The notes below the pieces were generated by a model, which was not told the origin of the DNA, did no database searches, and saw only the letters and a program-made list of their open reading frames with translations. A stretch of DNA of 64,000 bases from JBILXY01 sp044378055. GTDB taxonomy: Bacteria; Patescibacteriota; JACMRA01. The translations under genes and the position numbers were made by a program. How positions within the stretch are numbered: the first letter of the stretch is position 1; each line of letters begins with the position of its first letter. The stretch is taken from NCBI GenBank assembly GCA_044378055.1, contig JBILXY010000004.1:1-64000 (forward strand), written 5' to 3'. This document shows, piece after piece, positions 41,520-50,447 of this stretch.

Positions 41520-43313
41520 CTAAATCTTCCCAAGCTTCTTTGCCAACAACTTGGCTTCTTCAAGTAATTTGCCTGTGCTTTGTACCGATTCTGACCAAAA
41601 TTTAGAATTTTTAACATCGATTCCAAGATTTGAAAAAAGTTCTACAGGGGCTTTAGACGACCCAGCCGACATAAATTCTTTTATTTTTAGAATATATTCA
41701 GCATTTTCTTTATAGTTTTTTTGCATGGCTTTAGAAATTAATAAACCACTGGCATATGAATATACATAGAAATAACTTCGAATATGGCTCCAGTAAATCC
41801 ACCAGTTCTGGCTTCCTTCATCCTGGCTTACAAATTCGCCCATGTAAGCTGACATATTCTTTCTAAATATCACTCCAATTTCTTCCTTAGATAAATAACC
41901 TTTTTCACGAAATTCAGCGTGTAAATCTGTTTCAAATTTATAACAGGCTGTCTGTCTAAATATTGTGCTAACATCGTCATTTAGCTTATTCATGGTTATG
42001 GCTAAGCGAAGTTCGTCATCGGCACTTTCTAAAATTTTCTCTAAAACAAAATCTTCCATAAAGGTGGAGGCAACTTCAGCAGTAAACATAGAGCCTTCCC
42101 TATTTAAGTAAGTTTGGTTTTTATTAAACATGTGGTGGTGAATGGCATGACCCATTTCGTGAGCCAAAGTTAACACATCATTTAGCTTGTCTGTGTGGTT
42201 TAAAAGTACATAAACAGGATTTGTTTTTGATCCTTGCGTACAAAAAGCCCCGCCGGATTTTCCAGCCCTTGGGTAAACATCGAACTGTCCGTTTTCTATC
42301 ATTTTGTTGAAAATATCAAGAAATTCTGGGTCTAATTTCGCAAAAACCGATCTTACTAATTCAACTGAATCTTGCCATTCATACTTTTTATCAAGCTGAC
42401 CGTATGGAATATTTCTTTCGTGGTAAGCCAGTTTTTCAAGGCCCATTAATTTTGCCTTAAATTCATAATAATTATTAGATAAATTAAAATTAGAGCTAAC
42501 CCCTTCAATTAAAGCATCTACAACTTCGCTTGGAACATCATCGCCTAAATGTCTTGCTTGATCTGGCCTTGTAAAACCCCGAAGTGTATCAATATTTTTT
42601 CTGTATCCTAACACTGAATTAATTTCGGTTTCAGCTACATCTCCATATTTATTTAACACAGAATTTAATTGAGCAGCAGCACTATCTCTAGTGTTCTTAT
42701 CTTTATCACTAGCAAAACTGAATAACTGATTAAACGACACTTTTTTAGCTTCCCCTTTATCTGAAATTTCTACTTCCTCCCCATTTAAAAATTTATCGGT
42801 CATGGAAACCCAATTACTATAGGCAACATCGCTTTGGTAACTTAAAGCTTTTTCGGCTTCTGCGGTTAATGTGTACTGGCCTTCATTGAATAATTTAAAC
42901 AAAAAATGCTTGTATTCTTTTAACAATTCAGATTCTAGACACTCTTTTTGAAATTCTTTGCTAGTTTTGGAAAGTTTTAAGGTGAAAAATTTCTCTGTAT
43001 CGTTTATTTCCTTCAAAACATCTTCAATTTTACTATTTTTAGCCCGAAGTTCGGTATTATTTTGTTCCTGATCTAAACGAAGAGAAAGGTAGTATGAAGC
43101 CGGAAGTGATCCATATTTTTCTTGATATGAAGTAAACTGATCTAAGGCAGTTTTTAAAATAGTTGTATCTTTTAAATAATCTTCAGTGCCAGCCCATTGG
43201 GAGGAAAATTGTTTAACTTCTGCCAAACATTCCTGTAAATTTTCTTGAATTTTAGGGTCAGAATCCGATTCAAAAAGGGTGGAAAAGTTCCAAGTAATAC
43301 TATTAATTAACAT
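41520..43313 (-). CDS. pepF: Oligoendopeptidase F (M3 family)
   Basis: The 597-residue zinc peptidase has the M3 site HEMGHAIHHHMF (HExxH) near residue 385 and the third ligand Glu in EVASTFMEDFVLE ~25 residues later, plus the usual GKSGGAFCTQG and RQTACYKFE segments and a helical N-terminal half. It degrades short peptides in the cytoplasm, a sensible activity for an organism importing amino acids or peptides. No signal peptide. tRNA-Met lies upstream on the same strand, ~55 bases away. Confidence 0.95.
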   Translation of the reverse strand: MLINSITWNFSTLFESDSDPKIQENLQECLAEVKQFSSQWAGTEDYLKDTTILKTALDQFTSYQEKYGSLPASYYLSLRLDQEQNNTELRAKNSKIEDVLKEINDTEKFFTLKLSKTSKEFQKECLESELLKEYKHFLFKLFNEGQYTLTAEAEKALSYQSDVAYSNWVSMTDKFLNGEEVEISDKGEAKKVSFNQLFSFASDKDKNTRDSAAAQLNSVLNKYGDVAETEINSVLGYRKNIDTLRGFTRPDQARHLGDDVPSEVVDALIEGVSSNFNLSNNYYEFKAKLMGLEKLAYHERNIPYGQLDKKYEWQDSVELVRSVFAKLDPEFLDIFNKMIENGQFDVYPRAGKSGGAFCTQGSKTNPVYVLLNHTDKLNDVLTLAHEMGHAIHHHMFNKNQTYLNREGSMFTAEVASTFMEDFVLEKILESADDELRLAITMNKLNDDVSTIFRQTACYKFETDLHAEFREKGYLSKEEIGVIFRKNMSAYMGEFVSQDEGSQNWWIYWSHIRSYFYVYSYASGLLISKAMQKNYKENAEYILKIKEFMSAGSSKAPVELFSNLGIDVKNSKFWSESVQSTGKLLEEAKLLAKKLGKI

Positions 43314-43368
43314 ATTTTTAAGCTGAATAGAAAGGCTTAATATGTCAAAGGTGAAAAAAATTTTAATT

Positions 43369-43445
43369 TGGTAGCGGCGAGTGGGATCGAACCACCGACC
43401 TCAGGCTTATGAGTCCTGCGCTCTAACCAACTGAGCTACGCCGCC
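43369..43445 (-). tRNA. tRNA-Met (CAU), elongator type
   Basis: Acceptor GGCGGCG with CGCCGCT (G1-U72 wobble), D-arm GCTC/GAGC, anticodon loop CTCATAA (CAT), T-arm GGTGG/CCACT-type stem with TTCGATC. CCA (43369-43371) is encoded. The G1-U72 end and arms resemble Bacillus elongator tRNA-Met rather than tRNA-Ile2, though lysidine-modified Ile2 is not excluded. Confidence 0.93.
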
Positions 43446-43455
43446 AACTTATTCG

Positions 43456-43485
43456 AGTTAATCTGAAAAAGTCTGGATATGTCAA
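43456..43485 (-). promoter_or_regulatory. Probable tRNA-Met promoter
   Basis: On the minus strand TTGACA (43480-43485), 18 bases, TTAACT (43456-43461), ten bases before the mature tRNA 5' end. Confidence 0.5.
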
Positions 43486-43494
43486 GAAAGTGTT

Positions 43495-44520
43495 TTATGG
43501 CTTCTTCAACAAATCATCTAGCCCTTTAGGTGGATGGCTTATACCAATTGGTTTTGGAAATGACCTTTGGTTTCCACTTGGTAAAATATTACTATTCTCA
43601 GAAGGGCTAGTATTTGCTGTTCTCTGACCTGAATATCCTGTCATGGCTTGAGTTTGTTGAAAATCTAAACCTGATGGAACTACATCTTGAGGAGGAAGCT
43701 GTGAAGGTGATGAAACTGGGTTTTGATCAATATTTTGAGATGTGGTTAACCTTGTTGGTACTTTTACAGGAGGTATATTTGGCCTTACTGGAATATTTCT
43801 TAAGACAGGTGAGTTATTTTGATTAACAATACCTTGTATATCTTTAGAAGTTAATGTAGAGGCTGAAAAACCGCCTCTGGCAAGAACTTTAGCAATGTTT
43901 TTACTTGCGAAGGCTTCGGCTTCTTCATCAGTTATTGAAACAGTCTGATCACCTTCATCTTCTCGTTCCATTTCAGCTTTTACCTTAGCCAAAAGCTCTG
44001 GTGGCATAGCCTGACCATTTTGAACAAAATAAATTAAGTTTTCCTGGTCGATTGGTTCCATTTGATCTAGCAAATCTTGCATTTCTTCCACTTCATTTTC
44101 TTCCTGAAGGTATTCTTCCACAATTAGGTTTTCTGCTAATTTTGTATTAAACAGTTCTTCCATTTCTGTACTTAAAGCAGACTGTTTTTCTGGGGCGAGA
44201 TTAAGGAAAGTTTGAAAATACTTTGTTATATTTTCTTTGGATATCATTTCCCAACGATACATATTTCTTAAAGTGCTTACAAAAGCAAGACAAACATTTT
44301 TCTGATTACTATCGGTTATAGTTTCAGGGATATTCAAACCTAAAAGCTGGTTTAAAGCTATATCTTCTTGTTCGTTTTTCTTAACTGCCAAATCGTTCAA
44401 CATTTCAGGTGAAGCTCCCAAAGTTGTTGCAGGTGAAACTGAAGCACCAAATGAAGCTGTGGAAGGTGTAAAGCCTTGGGGACTTGTTGAATTTACTGGA
44501 TTTTGATTATTATCGTTCAT
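43495..44520 (-). CDS. Hypothetical protein coupled to the VirB6-like gene
   Basis: The 341-residue protein has no membrane segment. The N-terminal ~40 and C-terminal ~110 residues are low-complexity (Ser, Pro, Asn, Gln, Thr), and the middle (~50-215) is helical and very acidic (EEYLQEENEVEEMQDLLDQMEPIDQEN). It begins 11 bases after the 1385-residue VirB6-like protein, so the two are cotranscribed; I infer a cytoplasmic partner of the secretion apparatus. No family is recognised. Confidence 0.6.
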   Translation of the reverse strand: MNDNNQNPVNSTSPQGFTPSTASFGASVSPATTLGASPEMLNDLAVKKNEQEDIALNQLLGLNIPETITDSNQKNVCLAFVSTLRNMYRWEMISKENITKYFQTFLNLAPEKQSALSTEMEELFNTKLAENLIVEEYLQEENEVEEMQDLLDQMEPIDQENLIYFVQNGQAMPPELLAKVKAEMEREDEGDQTVSITDEEAEAFASKNIAKVLARGGFSASTLTSKDIQGIVNQNNSPVLRNIPVRPNIPPVKVPTRLTTSQNIDQNPVSSPSQLPPQDVVPSGLDFQQTQAMTGYSGQRTANTSPSENSNILPSGNQRSFPKPIGISHPPKGLDDLLKKP

Positions 44521-44531
44521 ATTTATGAAAA

Positions 44532-47500
44532 TTAGATGAATTTATTAATTAATTTATCAGCATCACCATGTACATCTGTAATTTTCTTCTTACTTTCCTC
44601 ATTTCTTTTCTTAATTTTGTCAGCATGTTCAATTGATAAAGTTCTTGCAAATTCAGCCAATTGATCTGCAGTTGCAACTGTAGTTCCGCCACTTGCTTTT
44701 GCCCTAGAGTTATATTGATTAGCTAGTTCAGTTTGCTTTGCCCCTGCTTTATTAAAGAAGTCTCCAGTTGCTGTATTTGTAATAGCATCTACCATATTTA
44801 ATAAATCGGTATTACTAGCATAGGTTGAGCGTATACTAGATATTTCATTTGGATCATAACCTTTTGCAACCCACATATTTAGCTTTCTAATTACATCTTC
44901 TTGTTCTTTGTCGCTAAGGTCTAATCTGTGGACTACATCTGCTCCACTTGCATCTGTTGTTTTCACGTTACCTTTTTTAATTTGGGAATTGTAGCTATTC
45001 ATTACTTCAAGGTCAGCCTGGCTTGTTAAATCAGCATATGTAATTTCAGATTTTCTACCAGAGGCTAATTCCTTACTTAAAGCCTGCGCCTCTTCTTTAG
45101 CTTTCTTTAATAATGCATTATCTTTATTTGCTTTGTCGGTTTCATCAGCTACTTGGGTTCCAATTTTGGTATATTGACCACCAATAACCTCCTTTGTTTG
45201 ATCAAGTGTATCCACATTTCTGGCAATAGCGGCTTTGTAAATTGCTAATTTTTCAGCATCACTTCCAGCAACCACATCAATTCCTTTAAACTGACTCTTA
45301 GCTTGTATTGCAGCAAGTATATCGGATTCATTATTTGCTACTCCTAGGTTACTAGCCAAAGTAGCATTATTTGTAGCCTCAGCAGCAGTTGTTGCACCAA
45401 AGTTTTTCTTCATATAATCTTTTAAATCTGCATCAAACCTTGCTTGATCATAAGAATCTGCCCCACCATTTTTAATGGCTTCGGCTGCTTTTCCAATGAA
45501 GTAATTTTCATCCAAACCTTTAGCCATACTTTGTCTGGTGGCTAAATCAATCCTTTCAATTTGTGATTGGTGATCTTTGTTTTTATCGCTTAAACTCATT
45601 GAAGCTAAAACTTTATCCCTAGATAATCCATCGGCAAAATCACTGAAACCACCACGAAGTCCAGCCTTGCTGGTTAAATCTTTAATGGCTTGATCTTTAC
45701 CTACTTTGGAAGACCTGGCTTGGAAAAATGCATCAGCATCTTCCCTATCTACGCCAAGTGAAGAACCATCAAATTCTTTGAACAATTCATCGTTTAACCC
45801 AGCTTGTTGGAAAGCTATTCTTCTTTCAGTATTGTTTCCAATGAAAACTGGGGCTTTTCGTTTAATTTTATCTTTCTGATCTTCAGTAAAAACACTATCA
45901 CTATCCACAGCATCACGAATCATGTTTCGCATGTTTGCGTTACCAATAAATTGTTGACGAATATCCCCTACTTCAACACCATCTTTAACAATATCCACAA
46001 AAGCTGCTTGTTCATCCGCAGACATTTTCTTGAAATCTCCTCCGTATTTATCTGCAAGTTTAAGACCTTTTGAAGCCAAACTATTTCTTGGAATTCTAGC
46101 ATCGGTTCCAACTGTTCTATCAAAAGCTTGCTTTCTGTATTCAGCTGCTTTATCTGTTTGCCAGGTTGGACTGCTTCTTTTGAATTCAGCAATATCTGTA
46201 GCGTCTAAGCCACGAAGTTTGGCATTTTTATCTAAATCGGCTAATTTACTTTGGCCATTTTCACGAAGAAACACTTCACGGTTAAAGTTTCTTTCAGCTT
46301 CGTAACCAGCAAGCCTTGCTTTCTTTTCAGTGGCCCATTTATTCTTAATATCTTTGCCAAAAGCAAGTGGGTCGCGGTTAGCCCATTCTTCAATTTTATC
46401 ACCTGCTTTAAACCAACCATCACGCATTCCATCACGGGCTTTTTGGAATTTAACAGACCTAGCAGCCTGTCTAGACTTTATTTTAGCATCTATTCTACTT
46501 GCTTGATCAAATTTAGCTGCAGAAAGACTGGGGTTTGATGAAGCCAAAGCTCTTGCCTCACCTCTTAATCCGGCCGCTCTGGTGGCTTGTCTTAAGTCGG
46601 TAGGGTTAAAATTATTCAACAATCTTTCCTTTAACTTAAGCTTATTGGCAGCGCCTGGTAGTAAAATACCTGCTGCCTGTGAACCTAATCTACCAGCAGT
46701 ACCCAACTTTTGCACTGCTCCACCAATTGCTGAAGTGGCTGTTTTAATTCCAGACTTAATGGCTTCAATCATTTTATTATAACTGGAAACAAGCAGGCCA
46801 AGCATGTAAACAGAAGCAAAGGCAATGGCAATAACTAAACCAAGGTTCGTTGCCAAAGCTGAATCTGTATTTTCGGTTGCTGCACTAACAAGTACACCTG
46901 AATTATCAGTTACGCTTCCAACTAAAACTTTTAAATTCTTGTTGGCTGAATCTGAAAAAGCTGAAGAAATTCTTCCAATCAAAATTAAACCAAAAATAAA
47001 TATTGGATAGAAGAAAGCCAGGGAAGAAAAGTTTTCCCACCATTCATTTGATAACTTTTTAAGATTTTGGAAAGGTGAAAAATATGCAACCAAAGCCAAA
47101 GGGGAAACAACCATTAATATCCATAACCCAACCACCCTTAAAATAGCTAGGAACATAGCTTTCCACATTTGAATAATGGCGTAAATCATTACTATTAAAT
47201 ATACAATCTCACCAGCAGTTATAGCGGTAGTTGCCCCAGCTTTCTTTCCAAAAAAGGCACCAAATATATTAAAACTTAAACCATTAACAATACCTTCACC
47301 AAGTCTTAGCGGTGTTCCCAAAGGATTTTCATCACACTTAGGTCCGCCTGAAGTTGCTTTCTGGCCTTCAGTAACATTAACCGCACCACAACGAATATAC
47401 GAAACTTGTTCTATACTTTTTATAAAATCACCAATAATAGCTTCAGATCTATTTTTCCCATTGGTTGTTGAATAGGCCCCAATAAATGTATCACCTATTC

Positions 47501-48689
47501 CGTGGGTAAAATTCACAAAAGCCGCTGCCCCAAACAAACTTAGGTTTACAGTAATACCTACTATTAAAATATTAGTTACAAAATTTTCCCATTTATTGCC
47601 TTTAATGATGCTCTTTAAACCAAGTAAGTATCCAAAACCTATGTATATAAAAGAGAAAAGAATAAGCAAGTTAGCTATACTTACCACAATTTGCCATGGT
47701 TCCCTAGCAACATTCAAAAATTCACTGGAAGCAGGATTAATTTGAATAATAATTAAGAAAACAATTCCCAAACACCAAAGTACAATAGTAGCAAAAAAAC
47801 CAGCTAGATAAACAAAGATTAAAATAACCGCAGAAATAAAGTCTAGAAGGGCTTTAACAATGTCGGAGATGGGGCTTGGAATAGGAGCAGGGGTTGCGCC
47901 AGCCAGTTTAGGATCAACAATTGCAGAGTTAAAGTCAGTACTTGAAAGGCCTAAGTCAGAAAGTTTTGTTGCATCACCAGAAAAACTTGATTTTTTTGAA
48001 CAAGAAAACTGGTTTCCGCTTAAAGCACTGTTTAACCTACCAGTACAACTATAATAATATGTATATGTATTATTACTATTCTTTATTCTACATACTTTTG
48101 TTCCTTGATCCTTATTTATCACTGAACACTCTCCGCTTACTTTTGTTCCACCAGTAAAACCAGTACCTCCATTTACCTCAGTAATATCTGAATAAAATTC
48201 TTCTTTTGCCCAAGACAAATCTATTTTTTCAGTTAAATCTGTTGTTGAGCTGGCCGCAGCGGATTTCAATTCTTTTACAGTTGGATTATTTGTACTAAAT
48301 TGGGTAGTTATTTCTGAAGAACATTGAATTTTTGTACCACCAGAAGTTAGGCCACCCCCACCTTGAACAGTAACATCTAAACAACCTGTTGCGTACTGAT
48401 ATCCACTAGATGTAGGAATTCTACAAATAGTTCCATAGCATTCTACTTGAGCAAAATTTGGATTTTCATTCCAAGTCTTATTATTATTAGCGTTAACCCT
48501 TACATCAAAAGTTGGGTATGCAATAAACTTTGATTGGGTTGAATCTGGAATATTATCCAAAGAAGTTCCAACGCCCTGAGCCTGAACACTAACTGAACTT
48601 AGCCCTGAAAACAAAATAACACCCAAAAGCATTAGGCTAAATAACTTACCCAGTTTCAAAAAAGATTTCTTTAGAATGTTCGCTTTCAT
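44532..48689 (-). CDS. Giant VirB6/TrbL-like T4SS membrane protein
   Basis: The 1385-residue protein has a signal-like N-terminus (LGKLFSLMLLGVILFSG), an extracytoplasmic Cys-rich domain (~40-260, with paired CYGTIC, GCLDV, CSVINKDQGTKVC and YSCTG motifs), a polytopic core (~275-690; about eight helices, with several Trp-rich TM segments), and a ~690-residue cytoplasmic tail that is highly charged and helical. This is the plan of extended VirB6/TrbL proteins. It would form the inner-membrane part of a DNA- or protein-transfer machine. The long tail with repeated Asp/Lys/Ala helices is unusual even for VirB6 and could bind substrate. Confidence 0.75.
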   Translation of the reverse strand: MKANILKKSFLKLGKLFSLMLLGVILFSGLSSVSVQAQGVGTSLDNIPDSTQSKFIAYPTFDVRVNANNNKTWNENPNFAQVECYGTICRIPTSSGYQYATGCLDVTVQGGGGLTSGGTKIQCSSEITTQFSTNNPTVKELKSAAASSTTDLTEKIDLSWAKEEFYSDITEVNGGTGFTGGTKVSGECSVINKDQGTKVCRIKNSNNTYTYYYSCTGRLNSALSGNQFSCSKKSSFSGDATKLSDLGLSSTDFNSAIVDPKLAGATPAPIPSPISDIVKALLDFISAVILIFVYLAGFFATIVLWCLGIVFLIIIQINPASSEFLNVAREPWQIVVSIANLLILFSFIYIGFGYLLGLKSIIKGNKWENFVTNILIVGITVNLSLFGAAAFVNFTHGIGDTFIGAYSTTNGKNRSEAIIGDFIKSIEQVSYIRCGAVNVTEGQKATSGGPKCDENPLGTPLRLGEGIVNGLSFNIFGAFFGKKAGATTAITAGEIVYLIVMIYAIIQMWKAMFLAILRVVGLWILMVVSPLALVAYFSPFQNLKKLSNEWWENFSSLAFFYPIFIFGLILIGRISSAFSDSANKNLKVLVGSVTDNSGVLVSAATENTDSALATNLGLVIAIAFASVYMLGLLVSSYNKMIEAIKSGIKTATSAIGGAVQKLGTAGRLGSQAAGILLPGAANKLKLKERLLNNFNPTDLRQATRAAGLRGEARALASSNPSLSAAKFDQASRIDAKIKSRQAARSVKFQKARDGMRDGWFKAGDKIEEWANRDPLAFGKDIKNKWATEKKARLAGYEAERNFNREVFLRENGQSKLADLDKNAKLRGLDATDIAEFKRSSPTWQTDKAAEYRKQAFDRTVGTDARIPRNSLASKGLKLADKYGGDFKKMSADEQAAFVDIVKDGVEVGDIRQQFIGNANMRNMIRDAVDSDSVFTEDQKDKIKRKAPVFIGNNTERRIAFQQAGLNDELFKEFDGSSLGVDREDADAFFQARSSKVGKDQAIKDLTSKAGLRGGFSDFADGLSRDKVLASMSLSDKNKDHQSQIERIDLATRQSMAKGLDENYFIGKAAEAIKNGGADSYDQARFDADLKDYMKKNFGATTAAEATNNATLASNLGVANNESDILAAIQAKSQFKGIDVVAGSDAEKLAIYKAAIARNVDTLDQTKEVIGGQYTKIGTQVADETDKANKDNALLKKAKEEAQALSKELASGRKSEITYADLTSQADLEVMNSYNSQIKKGNVKTTDASGADVVHRLDLSDKEQEDVIRKLNMWVAKGYDPNEISSIRSTYASNTDLLNMVDAITNTATGDFFNKAGAKQTELANQYNSRAKASGGTTVATADQLAEFARTLSIEHADKIKKRNEESKKKITDVHGDADKLINKFI

Positions 48690-48947
48690 ACCAATTATAT
48701 TTCTATTATACTACATAAAATAGGTAAGGGCAAGAAGGTTGGTTTTGGTGGTTTTATGGTGGTGTTTGGCCAGTAAAATTCCCCCTCTTTGAGGGGTGGA
48801 TCTAACTAATGAGTGTTAAAGAATTTGGCAGAACAGACTTAACTAGTGTTATATCCACCTCCCCCACTGCGGAGACGGGGTGGATTTGGGTGGTGTAGGT
48901 GATGTGGTTCTATTTTGTTTGGTGATCATGACGATCCGCGATCGTCG
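48690..48947. other. Palindrome-rich intergenic region
   Basis: No gene. CCCCTC-TTT-GAGGGG lies at ~48782-48797; ATCCACC and CCCC near 48854 pair with GGGGTGGAT near 48886, and the same GGGGTGGAT string occurs beside the first hairpin. At 48930-48946 lies GACGATCCGCGATCGTC, an inverted variant of the GGCGATCGCGGATCGCC hairpin. Confidence 0.6.
48930..48946 (-). repeat. Hairpin variant overlapping the NRAMP 3' end region
   Basis: On the minus strand GACGATC-GCG-GATCGTC. Compared with the other copies, one G-C pair is A-T, changed on both sides of the stem. The conserved GTAGC lead supplies the TAG stop (48948-48950) of the NRAMP-like gene. Confidence 0.85.
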
Positions 48948-50333
48948 CTACAAACTGGTAATCAAAAGGGCGGCTGCGGCTATGGTCATTATTATTAAGC
49001 CTAAAATGCCTAAGGTGTTTGAAAGCCAGCCGTTTTTCCATTTACCCATAATATCTTCACGATTAGCAATGTGTAAAATGATACCAATTAGAACTGGGGC
49101 TGTTAAACCATAAACAATAGCTGACCAAATCATGCCTTGAATTGGGTCTATTCCAGAAATATTTAAACCCAAACCGATTAAAATACAGAAACATATTACT
49201 TCATAAAACCCCCTAGCCTCTTTAAATTTGTAATTCATTCCTTCCCTCCAATCAAACATTTCACTAACGATATAACCGCAAGCGCCGGCTAAAACTGGAA
49301 TTGCCAAAAACCCTGTTCCAATAATTCCTGCTGCAAATAAAACATAGGCCCCATCCCCTGCTAGTGGCCTTAAAGCGTTGGCTGCTTCCTGAACAGAATC
49401 TATGGAAGTTACATCATTTTGGTGAAGAACTATTCCTGTAACTAGGATAATGAAAAACATTACAAAGTTAGAAATAAACATTCCCAAATTATTATCCTGC
49501 CTCATTTCTTTAATCTCTTCTTTGCTAACAGGCAGAATATCATTTTCCTCTGCTACTTTGCTAGATGAATTGTGCAAAGCTTGGTGATCTTCAACTTCCA
49601 TGCTGGTTTCCCAGAAAAACAAATATGGGGAAATGGTGGTTCCAAGTATAGCTACAATAATTGCAATATATTCTTTTGTGAACTGAATGTGGGGAATCAC
49701 GGTAAAATTCAAAACTTCCAGCCAGTCTATTTTAATAAAAAATGGAACAACTAGATAAACCAGCAGAACCAAAGTAAGCCATTTTAAAATTCCTTCAATT
49801 TTCTTGTAGGAAAATAATACCAGGCTGAACATAATAGCTAGTGCAGATAAAATTATAAAAACCCAAGTTGGAATAGCAGGAAACAACATATTCGAAACTG
49901 CTCCCATTCCAGCTAGATCTGCGGCTATATTTAAAACAATGGCCGGTACACTAACAAGGCCAATTAAATATATTACCCATTTTGGATAGTGTTTTTTAAC
50001 AACTTTTGTTAAACCCTGATTTGTAACCAGACCAATTCTTCCACACATTTCTTGAATTGCCGCCATTAATGGAAAACTTAATAAAGCAGTCCAAAGGGTT
50101 TGCAAGCCAAAAGAAGCACCTGCCTGAGAATAAGTTGTAATTCCAGAAGGATCGTCATCGCTGGCACCAGTTACTATACCAGGACCAAATCTTTGCCACA
50201 ATTGTTGGATTTTGTTTTGAAAACCAGATTTAGTTTTTCTATTTATCTCGGTTTCTAGTGAAAAAATTTGTGAATGACTTTTCCTATGAATTCTATGGTG
50301 AATTTTTTTTCTAATCGGCCTAGCTTTTCTCAT
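48948..50333 (-). CDS. NRAMP-family metal transporter, divergent motifs
   Basis: The 461-residue protein has a basic N-terminus and about eleven helices. The TM1 motif, DPGN in classical NRAMP (MntH), reads SDDDPSGIT, and the TM6 methionine motif (MPH) reads TISPYLFFWET, so the usual Mn/Fe-selecting Met is missing. Such changes occur in NRAMP-related clades, some of which carry Mg2+; the substrate is thus open. A hydrophilic loop with Glu/Asp/Lys (~245-280) lies after TM6. The stop codon comes from a dispersed hairpin element, so the C-terminus may have been trimmed by its insertion. Confidence 0.85.
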   Translation of the reverse strand: MRKARPIRKKIHHRIHRKSHSQIFSLETEINRKTKSGFQNKIQQLWQRFGPGIVTGASDDDPSGITTYSQAGASFGLQTLWTALLSFPLMAAIQEMCGRIGLVTNQGLTKVVKKHYPKWVIYLIGLVSVPAIVLNIAADLAGMGAVSNMLFPAIPTWVFIILSALAIMFSLVLFSYKKIEGILKWLTLVLLVYLVVPFFIKIDWLEVLNFTVIPHIQFTKEYIAIIVAILGTTISPYLFFWETSMEVEDHQALHNSSSKVAEENDILPVSKEEIKEMRQDNNLGMFISNFVMFFIILVTGIVLHQNDVTSIDSVQEAANALRPLAGDGAYVLFAAGIIGTGFLAIPVLAGACGYIVSEMFDWREGMNYKFKEARGFYEVICFCILIGLGLNISGIDPIQGMIWSAIVYGLTAPVLIGIILHIANREDIMGKWKNGWLSNTLGILGLIIMTIAAAALLITSL

Positions 50334-50398
50334 ATTTTTGTTTATGTTTCTTGTTACATTTTATCCCAAGAACGCAAACTTGGCAACGCGGAGGCTTT

Positions 50399-50445
50399 AC
50401 TACCACGAAACCTAAAGGTTTCACCCCTAGATAGGGGTACTTTTT
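50399..50445. repeat. Bipartite palindromic element
   Basis: ACTACCACGAAACC, TAAA, GGTTTC, ACCCCT-AGAT-AGGGGT and TACTTTTT: nearly the same as 14975-15020. It lies immediately after the stop of the alpha/beta hydrolase gene, whose stop is at 50448. Confidence 0.85.
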
Positions 50446-50447
50446 AC

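Noticed and set aside
43369..43445. tRNA-Ile2 (lysidine) reading of the CAU anticodon
   Set aside because: The G1-U72 end and the arms are closer to elongator tRNA-Met; still, sequence alone does not fully exclude Ile2.
47942..48157. Plus-strand open frames within the VirB6-like gene
   Set aside because: They lie antisense to a long coding region with clear domains and have no SD or conservation signal.
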